A stretch of DNA of 64,000 nt from an uncultured Clostridia bacterium (lineage in GTDB: Bacteria; Bacillota; Clostridia; Lachnospirales; CAG-274), in contig CANRIS010000006.1 in NCBI GenBank assembly GCA_947630725.1, forward strand, positions 1 through 64,000. Direction: 5' to 3'. The position numbers and the translations under genes were made by a program. Under the pieces are notes generated by a model. That model worked only from the letters and a program-made list of their open reading frames with translations. It was not told where the DNA came from and did not search any database. Below are positions 9,711 to 17,143 of the stretch, in pieces. The stretch's first letter is position 1. Each line of letters starts with the position of its first letter.

Positions 9711-9871
9711 GGGCGGCATACTTTTGTCCTTTGGACAAAAGTATGCTCCTGCTGCCTGCGGCAGCAGGAGCAGCGCCCGAACCGACCTGCGGTCGGTTCG
9801 GGCGCTGCCGCCCCTTGCGGCTCGGTCATTATCGCAGAAACGCCGAAGGTGTTCTGCGGTAATGATCGGGC
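9711..9871 (+). repeat. Cloverleaf-folding structured element, copy 2, inside the ileS leader
   Basis: GGGCGGC (9711-9717) pairs with GCCGCCC (9807-9813). Directly between them, with no unpaired junction bases, are three perfect hairpins: 12 bp at 9718-9744, 12 bp at 9745-9771 and 16 bp at 9772-9806, each with a three-base loop. A fourth imperfect hairpin follows at about 9823-9871, tip CCGAAGGT. Its mispairs are G-T or T-G on the plus strand, hence G-U wobbles in plus-strand RNA. The element sits between the T-box terminator and the ileS start, antisense to ileS. Both copies 1 and 2 are preceded by CATAT. Confidence 0.88.
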
Positions 9872-9941
9872 GCACATAACGACATCACGAAGGCTTTGTT
9901 TTACCGACAATAGACTATAAGAACATAAAACAGTATAAAAA

Positions 9942-10192
9942 TAAAAAGCCTTCGTCTGTTTTACAGGACGAAAGCAAGTTTTCCGCGGTACCACCCGAAT
10001 TGATCCCGCCAAAAAACAGGATCCTCTCAAAAATGCCAATAACGGTGGCTGCCGTCAGATATTAATAAAGCGCCTGCGCTCTTTCCCTCTGAAGCTCTGA
10101 GGTGATGCGGCGGTTAAAATTGACTGTTCGGCTCACACCCTGCCCGAACTCTCTGAAAATATTTCAACAGCCTTGTCCTCGTCACAGCTTTT
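9942..10192 (-). promoter_or_regulatory. T-box leader of ileS
   Basis: On the minus strand the conserved T-box core GGGTGGTACCGCGG is at 9983-9996. It is followed by a terminator hairpin CTTTCGTC..GACGAAGG with a T run (9942-9975). The stem I candidate begins near GACGAGG (about 10180) and closes with CCTC. The triplet just before that closure is ATC at 10104-10106, an isoleucine codon. Uncharged tRNA-Ile would stabilise the antiterminator and allow ileS transcription; charged tRNA would leave the terminator formed. Confidence 0.92.
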
Positions 10193-10207
10193 TTCTTAAC
10201 GAATGTT

Positions 10208-10236
10208 ATTATACCCAACTTTTTACAGTTTGTAAA
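10208..10236 (-). promoter_or_regulatory. Promoter of the T-box/ileS transcript
   Basis: On the minus strand TTTACA (10231-10236), a 17-base spacer and TATAAT (10208-10213), just upstream of the T-box stem I. Confidence 0.75.
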
Positions 10237-10347
10237 GCATTTTTGAAAATTTATTTTAATTTTTTCCTTACAAACATATTGAAATCACGGCTCAAATTTT
10301 GTACAATAAATATTGCCCAAAAATCTTATATACGAGAGGAAAAAAAT

Positions 10348-11118
10348 ATGATTCTTGCAATAGATATAGGAAACACGAATATTGTTCTCGGCGTAACGGA
10401 CGATTCGGGAAGAACCGTCTTAAGCTCACGGATCAAGACCGATACCTCCAGAACCGCCGACCAATACGCAATAGACATCAAAAATATATTGGAGCTTTAC
10501 AAAACAGACGCAGAAAGTATAAAGGGCAGCATTATTTCAAGCGTTGTCCCCCCTGTTCTTAACGCTCTGAAAAGCGCCGTAAAAACCGTTGCGGGCATTG
10601 ACCCTATGATAATTGGCCCCGGCATAAAAACGGGTCTCAACATACTTATGGACAATCCGGGTCAGGTAGGCAGCGACCTCATTGTTACGGCAGTCGCAGC
10701 AATAAACAAATACAAGCCGCCTGTCATTGTTATAGATATGGGTACGGCTACCACCATTGTGGCAGTTGACAAAAACAAAAACTACATAGGCGGCTGCATC
10801 TGCCCGGGAGTAAGGACATCTCTCAACGCCCTGTCGGGAAAAGCCGCCCAGCTTCCGTTCATAAGCCTTGACAGTCCAAAAAGAGCCATAGGCAAAAATA
10901 CCATCGACTGTATGAAAAGCGGCATAATCTACGGTTCTGCGGCTATGGTAGACGGTATGATAAATTATTTTGAAGAAGAAATAGGTATGAAAACCACAAG
11001 AGTTGCCACGGGAGGCATAGCCTCCTCCATAATCCCATACTGCAAAAACGAAATTATAATATCCGAAAATCTGCTTATGGACGGCTTGTTTATTATCTAT
11101 AACCGCAACAAGAAATAA
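10348..11118 (+). CDS. coaX: Type III pantothenate kinase
   Basis: CoaX phosphorylates pantothenate in the first step of coenzyme A synthesis. It is an ASKHA-fold enzyme that, unlike type I enzymes, is not inhibited by CoA. The 256-residue product has the phosphate motif DIGNTNIVLG at the N terminus, the VIDMGTATTI motif, GGCICPGV, and a C-terminal ATGGIAS glycine motif. The ATG at 10348 is preceded by GAGAGGA at 10334-10340. The upstream in-frame extension overlaps the T-box on the other strand and is rejected. The gene stands alone, divergent from ileS, and ends at a shared terminator before cstA. Confidence 0.95.
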   Translation: MILAIDIGNTNIVLGVTDDSGRTVLSSRIKTDTSRTADQYAIDIKNILELYKTDAESIKGSIISSVVPPVLNALKSAVKTVAGIDPMIIGPGIKTGLNILMDNPGQVGSDLIVTAVAAINKYKPPVIVIDMGTATTIVAVDKNKNYIGGCICPGVRTSLNALSGKAAQLPFISLDSPKRAIGKNTIDCMKSGIIYGSAAMVDGMINYFEEEIGMKTTRVATGGIASSIIPYCKNEIIISENLLMDGLFIIYNRNKK

Positions 11119-11163
11119 GCTCTCGCCCTCCCTTGCCATACACCGAATATCCCGAATATAAAA

Positions 11164-11202
11164 TATCCCGAAGAATCTTTCCGTCCTTCGGGATATTTTT
11201 TA
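11164..11202. terminator. Bidirectional terminator between coaX and cstA
   Basis: AATATCCCGAAG pairs with CTTCGGGATATT, followed by a T run on the plus strand and preceded by an A-rich stretch serving the convergent cstA on the minus strand. Confidence 0.75.
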
Positions 11203-11289
11203 ATTTATTAATATTTTAATATATTAAAGATCTGTATCGCTATGTCTTTATACAGCCATATTGCCTATCAAAAGATACAATATCTTTTA

Positions 11290-13311
11290 TTAATTTTTGC
11301 TTTTCTGCTTTCTTATGGCGTTTATGCTCTCAACTGCCAGTATAACTGCCAGTACCACAAGAAGGAATGCAAGTATGGCTCTTACATAGTACCATACAAC
11401 ACTGTCAACGGGGCTTGAAAGCTGCGACAGGTTGGTTATTATAGTCTGTATAAGAGATGTTACGGTGACTATAAGCATAAAGAACATAGGCACAAAGAAC
11501 ATTTTGTTGTTCTTGCCGACCTTGCCGAGCCATACGCATACGGCAAGCAGAGCAAGAGCTGCCAGAAGCTGATTTGCCGCTCCGAAAAGAGCCCATATCT
11601 TTGCATAACCAGTAAGACCCAGAGCTATGCCCAGAACCACCGTAAGCAGAGTCGCAAATACGGGATTTGTAAGCACCTTCTTATAGCCCGTTGTCTTTTT
11701 GGGATCCTCTCCCTCGTCAAGCCAGAACTCCTGGAACATATATCTTCCGAGTCTTGTTGCAGTATCGAGAGATGTAAGACAGAATACCGAAACAGCAAGC
11801 ACAAGCAGAGAATATGCCGTGTCATATGTACCCGAAAGGCCGGGGATAGCACTGAGCATAGAGGCTATTCCGCCTGCAAATACGGTTGTGGGTACAAACG
11901 CAAGGTCGCCTGCCTTGATCTTGTTCCATACATAACCCATAGCGCAGAGAGAAATTATTGCCAGAGCGCACTCTATGAGCATACTTCCGAATGCAATGGG
12001 AAGAGCGTCCTTTTCATTGTCAAGCTGCTTTGATGTCGTACCCGAGGATATAAGCGAGTGGAAACCCGATATGGCTCCGCAGGCAATAGTAACAAACAGC
12101 GCAGGGAATATATATCCGAGATTTGCGCTTCCGTGAAGTACGTCTACCGAAATAGTATCCTTAACGCCTGTGAAAGCAGGTATGTCGATGTTCGGGTGAG
12201 CGCCCACGATACCTATAACCGCAAGTATCATAAGAGCATAGAGCAAAAATGAGCTGAGATAATCTCTCGGCTGCAGAAGTATCCATACAGGCGTTACCGA
12301 TGCCACAAGAATATACAGTCCTACAATTATCATCCACGTTTTGGAGCTTAAATAAAGGGGATGGAAGTTAAGTCCTATGACAAGACATACGACTATTCCC
12401 ACGATGCCCACAGCGGAGCTGACAACGAGGTTTGCGTTTCTGCGGTATACAAAAAATCCGAATATTACAGATATAACTATAAACAGTATCGAAACCATGG
12501 CCGTTGTTGCGTTTGCGTTGCTGGCCGCTGTGTCCACGATTGATCTGTATGTTCCCGCAGCCTGACCGTCAGCCTCGGGAGCGGCAAGGGTTATTCCGTA
12601 TGTATCTGCTATTTCTTCAAGTCCGGGGATTATTGTTTCAAGCTCCTCCGTGCTTGCGGAAAGCTCCTCCGATGTATACTGATCCGAATCGAGGATCTGG
12701 AAAATAGTTGAAACGGTGTCGCAGTATTCGCTGTAGAGCGCAGCCTGCTCCTCGTCCATTTCAACGTTGCTGTCATTTATCTGTCCGACATAAGCATCGG
12801 CAAGCTCCGCCTGCTCATGTACGGCTCCTGCGTCTATATAGGTTGCGCAGAAAGTATTTGCTACGATAGAGCTGAAAGCCGCAACCACAAGTATAAGCGT
12901 AAGATAAGAGAAAATGAGGAAAAGCTTCTTTGCTCTTTTTCCTACGGAATCGGCAATAACCTCTCCTATCGAGGCTCCGCCGTGACGAAGAGACGCCACA
13001 AGAGCGCCGAAGTCATGAGTGGCGCCTATAAAAATACCGCCTATAAGCACCCACAAAAGCACGGGTACCCAGCCGAAAACAGCAGCCTGGATAGGGCCGT
13101 TTATGGGGCCTGCTCCTGCTATTGACGAAAAATGGTGACCCATAAGAACGGGAGCCTTTGCAGGCACATAGTCCATTCCGTCCTGCTTTGTATGGGCAGG
13201 TGTGGGACGTGACGGATCAATGCCCCATGTCTTGGCAAGCCACCTTCCGTAGAGCAGATAGCCCAGTATAAGAACTATTACTCCGAAGATTAAAAGAACA
13301 ACTGCATTCAT
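11290..13311 (-). CDS. cstA: CstA-family carbon starvation / peptide or pyruvate transporter
   Basis: This is a polytopic inner-membrane carrier of the CstA family; characterised members take up peptides or pyruvate. The 673-residue protein has many membrane segments. The conserved N-terminal signatures are YGRWLAKTWGID, GHHFSSIAGAGPI and ATHDFGALVASLRHGG, and the central signature is SGTTSKQLDNE. Residues about 157-268 form an acidic, probably extracellular insertion between two membrane segments. It is rich in Glu and Asp, carries no recognised domain, and is larger than I recall in Gram-positive homologues. The start has GGAGG just upstream. The gene is monocistronic. The substrate is not determinable here. 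Confidence 0.92.
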   Translation of the reverse strand: MNAVVLLIFGVIVLILGYLLYGRWLAKTWGIDPSRPTPAHTKQDGMDYVPAKAPVLMGHHFSSIAGAGPINGPIQAAVFGWVPVLLWVLIGGIFIGATHDFGALVASLRHGGASIGEVIADSVGKRAKKLFLIFSYLTLILVVAAFSSIVANTFCATYIDAGAVHEQAELADAYVGQINDSNVEMDEEQAALYSEYCDTVSTIFQILDSDQYTSEELSASTEELETIIPGLEEIADTYGITLAAPEADGQAAGTYRSIVDTAASNANATTAMVSILFIVISVIFGFFVYRRNANLVVSSAVGIVGIVVCLVIGLNFHPLYLSSKTWMIIVGLYILVASVTPVWILLQPRDYLSSFLLYALMILAVIGIVGAHPNIDIPAFTGVKDTISVDVLHGSANLGYIFPALFVTIACGAISGFHSLISSGTTSKQLDNEKDALPIAFGSMLIECALAIISLCAMGYVWNKIKAGDLAFVPTTVFAGGIASMLSAIPGLSGTYDTAYSLLVLAVSVFCLTSLDTATRLGRYMFQEFWLDEGEDPKKTTGYKKVLTNPVFATLLTVVLGIALGLTGYAKIWALFGAANQLLAALALLAVCVWLGKVGKNNKMFFVPMFFMLIVTVTSLIQTIITNLSQLSSPVDSVVWYYVRAILAFLLVVLAVILAVESINAIRKQKSKN

Positions 13312-13432
13312 AAAAATTCCTCCTTTATTAAATATTGGAAAGCGTCGGAAATATCCGAAAAGGCGCTTAAGCCGAGCAGCCTGATACGGCTGTAAAAACA
13401 GTATTCGTCTGCGCTCCTGAAATGCCCCCGGA

Positions 13433-13936
13433 TCATTTGTCCGACAATTCCTTTTTTATGAATTTTGCAAATTCTTTTCGGTTTTTGTTGCAGAAAAAGG
13501 TTTTATCGTCAGCCTTTAAAACAACGGCTCTGAAATCGGACCAGCCATAAAACGAGAACCTGTAGTTTTTGCAGTGACTTGCCTTTTTGAGTAGTTTTAC
13601 GGCATCCTTTTCGTATCTGTCGCATACAAATATGGCCGTTATATATGTGTACATATGCCCCGGGCCGGGCTTTATAAGCTCATCACCCTGTGAAAGGACA
13701 TATTCCTCGCATTTGCGGAAAAACTCTGTGCTGAAATCGGAAACGGCAAAAACAAAGGCGTATTCGTGACAATAGGTCTCCCAGAGCTTTGCTTTTTTTA
13801 TGAGTACAAACTTTTCGTTATGCACATGAAAGTCACACCTTGCGATAAGCCCCAGCGGGTGAGCCTCATACCTGTTTATGTCAAAATAATTTTTATATCT
13901 GTCGATAACCTTTTCGGCAGTCTCTCGTGCATTCAT
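13433..13936 (-). CDS. Hypothetical protein, 167 aa
   Basis: I do not recognise the family. The product is soluble, with no signal peptide or membrane segment, and is basic and aromatic-rich. Features include the segments CDFHVHNEKFVL, YCHEYAFVFAVSDF and YRFSFYGWSDFRAVVL, in an alternating pattern suggesting an alpha/beta fold. The start at 13936 is chosen over the longer frame (13969) because GGAG lies seven bases upstream of it. It lies downstream of and in the same direction as nothing obvious; cstA begins 121 bases further left on the same strand, so the two could be co-transcribed. Confidence 0.7.
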   Translation of the reverse strand: MNARETAEKVIDRYKNYFDINRYEAHPLGLIARCDFHVHNEKFVLIKKAKLWETYCHEYAFVFAVSDFSTEFFRKCEEYVLSQGDELIKPGPGHMYTYITAIFVCDRYEKDAVKLLKKASHCKNYRFSFYGWSDFRAVVLKADDKTFFCNKNRKEFAKFIKKELSDK

Positions 13937-14129
13937 TGTTTTTCTCCGCATATCCGCATAATTATACATATATTATCAAATATATTTTACTCCTTTTTTT
14001 ATATTTTGCAATACCTTTTTTTGCAATAATATATATTCTTTTATGTCACAGCGCAAAAAGCAGTACAAAGAATACCGACAAGGATACCGACTGCCGAGGG
14101 TTTCCGAGTCTGCGCTTTATAAAAAAACA

Positions 14130-14158
14130 TTGACGTCATGTTATTATGGCAGTATTAT
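14130..14158 (+). promoter_or_regulatory. Promoter of the EFR1-type ferredoxin gene
   Basis: TTGACG (14130-14135), a 17-base spacer and TATTAT (14153-14158). The 130-base leader that follows contains an AT repeat (about 14162-14175) but no hairpin I could identify. The rest of the 13937-14292 gap holds nothing else I can support. Confidence 0.6.
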
Positions 14159-14292
14159 AGTTTATATATATATATATGCAGACGCGGCTTTTAGTTTTAA
14201 GAAAATATCCATCAAGGCTCGGAACGTAAGCGTATGCAGGTCGGTATAATAGTTTGAACGGTGTTTATTTTATTTTTATGGGAGGAACGCAT

Positions 14293-15051
14293 ATGAAATA
14301 TACGCAGATAATATTCAGCCCCACGGGAGGCACAAAAAAAGCGGCTCAGGCATTGTGGAAGTCATTCAGGCCCTATGAAACTGTTGACCTGTCCGTTCCC
14401 GATGACGATTATGAAAAATATACCTTTACATCCGAAGATGTGGTTCTGATAGCTATGCCGTCCTTCGGAGGACTTGCTCCGAAGACAGCCCTCGAAAGGC
14501 TCTCAAAAATAAGCGGCTCTTCCGCAAGGTGCGTTATTGCCGCAGTATACGGCAACAGAGCATACGAGGATACTCTCGTCCGGATGGAGGACGCAGCCGA
14601 AAAATGCGGATTCAGAGTTATAGCCGCCGTTGCAGCTGTCGCAGAGCATTCTATAATACATAAATACGCCGCAGGCAGACCCGACGGCGCCGACTGTGAC
14701 TGCCTTGCCGATTTTGCCGCAAAAATAGGCGAAAAAATAAGAAGCGGCTCTCTTACAAAGCCCCATATTCCCGGCAGCAGACCATACAAAAAAGCAGGCA
14801 GCCTCGGTCTTGTTCCTAAAGCCGACTCAGCCTGCACAGGCTGCGGAATCTGCGCAGAAAGCTGTCCCGTCAGAGCCATAGACCCCCAAAAGTTAAAAAC
14901 AGCCAACGCCAAAAAATGTATTTCGTGTATGCGCTGTGTTTCGGTATGTCCCGAAAAAGCGAGAAAGCCTAACACCGTCATGGTTTCCGCCGCAGCCCTC
15001 GCCATAAAAAAGGCCTGCCGTGAGCCTAAGCAAAACGAACTTTTTTATTGA
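14293..15051 (+). CDS. EFR1-family flavodoxin/ferredoxin fusion protein
   Basis: The 252-residue protein joins an N-terminal flavodoxin-like domain to a C-terminal ferredoxin with two 4Fe-4S clusters. The flavodoxin part has FMN-loop-like FSPTGGTKKAA at residues 7-17 and MPSFGG. The ferredoxin part has CTGCGICAESCPVRAID and CISCMRCVSVCPEKAR. Proteins of this EFR1 type are common in anaerobes and are assumed to shuttle electrons in the cytoplasm; the partner is unknown. The ATG at 14293 has GGGAGG eight bases before it, so the 13 extra codons upstream are rejected. The gene ends at a bidirectional terminator facing the CDF gene. Confidence 0.9.
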   Translation: MKYTQIIFSPTGGTKKAAQALWKSFRPYETVDLSVPDDDYEKYTFTSEDVVLIAMPSFGGLAPKTALERLSKISGSSARCVIAAVYGNRAYEDTLVRMEDAAEKCGFRVIAAVAAVAEHSIIHKYAAGRPDGADCDCLADFAAKIGEKIRSGSLTKPHIPGSRPYKKAGSLGLVPKADSACTGCGICAESCPVRAIDPQKLKTANAKKCISCMRCVSVCPEKARKPNTVMVSAAALAIKKACREPKQNELFY

Positions 15052-15062
15052 CCCCGACAAAT

Positions 15063-15097
15063 AACTCCCCGAAGGCTTAAGCTTCGGGGAGTTTTGA
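15063..15097. terminator. Bidirectional terminator
   Basis: AACTCCCCGAAGGC and GCTTCGGGGAGTT form a near-perfect 13-bp stem with a TTAA loop. TTTT follows on the plus strand and AT-rich sequence flanks the other side. It serves both the EFR1 gene and the convergent CDF gene. Confidence 0.85.
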
Positions 15098-15099
15098 TG

Positions 15100-15981
15100 T
15101 TATCTTGGGTTAACGTGTATCATACAGTGCTTTACAAGAGGAAACTCGCTCTCTATTCTGTCGTGAACATTCTGGGCTATGGCGTGAGCCTTAAGGAGGC
15201 TCAGATCCTTGTCTGCCGAAATTTCTATATCCACATATATCCTCGAACCGAAAAGTCTTGTTTTAAGCATATCCAAGCTCATAACCCCCTCTGTTCCGAG
15301 GGCGGTGAGAGCCATTTTGCTTTCGGTTTCTTCATCGCAGGACTTATCCACCATTTTGTCGGCTGCGTCCTTGAATATCTCAAATGCTGAATGGAGAATA
15401 AAGACGCATATTATTACTCCTGCCAGAGGATCCGCCGCAGGAAAGCCCAGCCTTGCGCCCATAATACCCGCAAAGCTTCCCACAGAGGACAGGGCGTCCG
15501 AGCGATGGTGCCATGCGTCCGCCATAAGAGCGTCCGAGCCTATTTTTTTCGCCGTTCTCTTTGTGAAATGATACATTATCTCCTTTACAACGACCGAGAC
15601 CACAGCGGCAGCGGCTGCAATAACGGACGGCGCAGTATAGTTTCTTTCTCCCAAAATACTCCTTATGCCCGAAAAGCCTATCCCAAGTCCCGCAAGCCCC
15701 AGCAGCACCGAAAGAAAAACAGCCGCAACGCACTCCAGTCTTTCGTGGCCGTATCGGTGATCTACGTCCGACTTCTTCGCCGCCAGCCTTATGCCTATTA
15801 TGACTATAAAGGTGCTGAATACGTCCGAAAGAGAGTGCGCCGAGTCGGATATCATAGCCTCCGACCGGCCGAAAATTCCACAAAAAAGCTTAAAGGCCGA
15901 AAGCGCCAAGTTTACGGCTATGCTGAGTATTGAAATCTTTATTGCGCTTTTTTCATATTCCGAACCAAAAAATCTGAACAT
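15100..15981 (-). CDS. Cation diffusion facilitator metal exporter
   Basis: This inner-membrane CDF protein probably exports zinc, manganese or iron in exchange for protons. The 293 residues hold about six membrane helices. The intramembrane metal site is visible twice: SDSAHSLSDV in helix 2 and ADAWHHRSDALSS in helix 5, the latter being the HxxxD half. A C-terminal cytoplasmic ferredoxin-like dimerisation domain ends with HCMIHVNP. The HHRSD form is common in the MamM/FieF-like iron or zinc group, but specificity cannot be set. The gene is monocistronic and ends at the terminator shared with the EFR1 gene. Confidence 0.92.
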   Translation of the reverse strand: MFRFFGSEYEKSAIKISILSIAVNLALSAFKLFCGIFGRSEAMISDSAHSLSDVFSTFIVIIGIRLAAKKSDVDHRYGHERLECVAAVFLSVLLGLAGLGIGFSGIRSILGERNYTAPSVIAAAAAVVSVVVKEIMYHFTKRTAKKIGSDALMADAWHHRSDALSSVGSFAGIMGARLGFPAADPLAGVIICVFILHSAFEIFKDAADKMVDKSCDEETESKMALTALGTEGVMSLDMLKTRLFGSRIYVDIEISADKDLSLLKAHAIAQNVHDRIESEFPLVKHCMIHVNPR

Positions 15982-16154
15982 TTTCTATCATCCCTGTTAT
16001 GCCGATACCCGTCCATAGAGCAGAAAAAACCGACATTATATATTTTTTATATTATACTTTCAAAAAAGTATGTTAGTCAAGAACAACACCCAAAAAGTTA
16101 TCGCTTTAACTGCGCTTATATATTATATATGCATATGCAAAATTTTTTGTTATA

Positions 16155-16184
16155 TTGACACATACAAATATACGGAGATATACT
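16155..16184 (+). promoter_or_regulatory. Promoter of the FAH-comEC operon
   Basis: TTGACA (16155-16160), an 18-base spacer and TATACT (16179-16184), 38 bases before the start codon. Confidence 0.65.
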
Positions 16185-16221
16185 GATAGCGATATATGAT
16201 AAAACGAAAGGACGTGCGGAT

Positions 16222-17118
16222 ATGAGGCTTGTTACATTCAGATATAACGACAGAGAACAGATAGGCGCAATGAGCGCCGACCTTGACGAGGTTTTTCCCC
16301 TTTCATTATTCGGGATAAAGGCAGACTGTATGAACAGTTTTATAAAAGAGACAAAAAAAGAAGATATTTTAAGGCTTGAAAAGGCTCTGAAAGAAAATGC
16401 GTCAGGGGGCATACCCTACGGAAGTGTTGAAAAATGCTCTCCCGTACCCGTTCCGCTTCAGGATATAATATGTCTGGGAGTAAACTATATGGCTCACGCA
16501 GAAGAATCCGCAAGGTATAAGGGCGAGCTGTTTGACGGAAAGAGAAATTTTGCCGTGTATTTTTCAAAGAGAGTAAACAGAGCCGTTCCCGATGGTGGAA
16601 TCATACCCTTAAGCGAAAACGTCTCTTCGGAGCTTGACTATGAGGCGGAGCTTGCCGTTGTCATAGGAAAGGACTGCCGCAATATAAAAGCCTGTGATGT
16701 CGGGGAATATATATTCGGCTATACCGTTCTGAACGATGTCAGCGCAAGAGACATACAGACAAGACACAAACAGTGGTATATGGGAAAAAGCCTTGAGGGC
16801 TGCTGCCCTATGGGGCCTTGGATAGTCACCTCAAACGAGATCGAGCCGAAGGAGGAGCTTGAAATTTCTTCAAGAGTAAACGGAAGTTTACGTCAGCACA
16901 GCAGCACGGGTCTTATGATATTCAAAATACCCGAGGTAATAGAGGAGCTAAGCTCCTACACCGAGCTGAAAGCAGGCAGCATTATTTCTATGGGTACTCC
17001 CAACGGAGTAGGTATGGGCTTTGATCCGCCAAAATTTCTTAAGGACGGCGACATCGTGGTATGCAGCATCGAAAAAATAGGGAGCCTGACAAACACAGTC
17101 AGAAGACATACCCCATAA
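16222..17118 (+). CDS. Fumarylacetoacetate hydrolase-family protein
   Basis: The 298-residue protein has an N-terminal FAH-like cap and the FAH catalytic domain. Visible blocks are ICLGVNYMAHAEE, the metal-binding SSELDYEAELAVVIGKD (two acidic ligands), NDVSARDIQ and MGTPNGVGMG near the end. Members hydrolyse or decarboxylate acylpyruvates, or act on 2-oxo acids such as oxaloacetate; the substrate cannot be assigned. Basic residues and an AAAGGACGTG site precede the ATG. It lies 25 bases upstream of comEC in the same direction, so they may share a transcript, though no functional link is known. Confidence 0.9.
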   Translation: MRLVTFRYNDREQIGAMSADLDEVFPLSLFGIKADCMNSFIKETKKEDILRLEKALKENASGGIPYGSVEKCSPVPVPLQDIICLGVNYMAHAEESARYKGELFDGKRNFAVYFSKRVNRAVPDGGIIPLSENVSSELDYEAELAVVIGKDCRNIKACDVGEYIFGYTVLNDVSARDIQTRHKQWYMGKSLEGCCPMGPWIVTSNEIEPKEELEISSRVNGSLRQHSSTGLMIFKIPEVIEELSSYTELKAGSIISMGTPNGVGMGFDPPKFLKDGDIVVCSIEKIGSLTNTVRRHTP

Positions 17119-17143
17119 ACACAAATTATATTCGGAGAAGCTT

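Noticed and set aside
6254..9871. ileS as cargo of a composite transposon bounded by the cloverleaf copies
   Set aside because: The copies encode no transposase, their arms are too diverged to be fresh direct repeats, and ileS with its T-box is an ordinary essential chromosomal gene.
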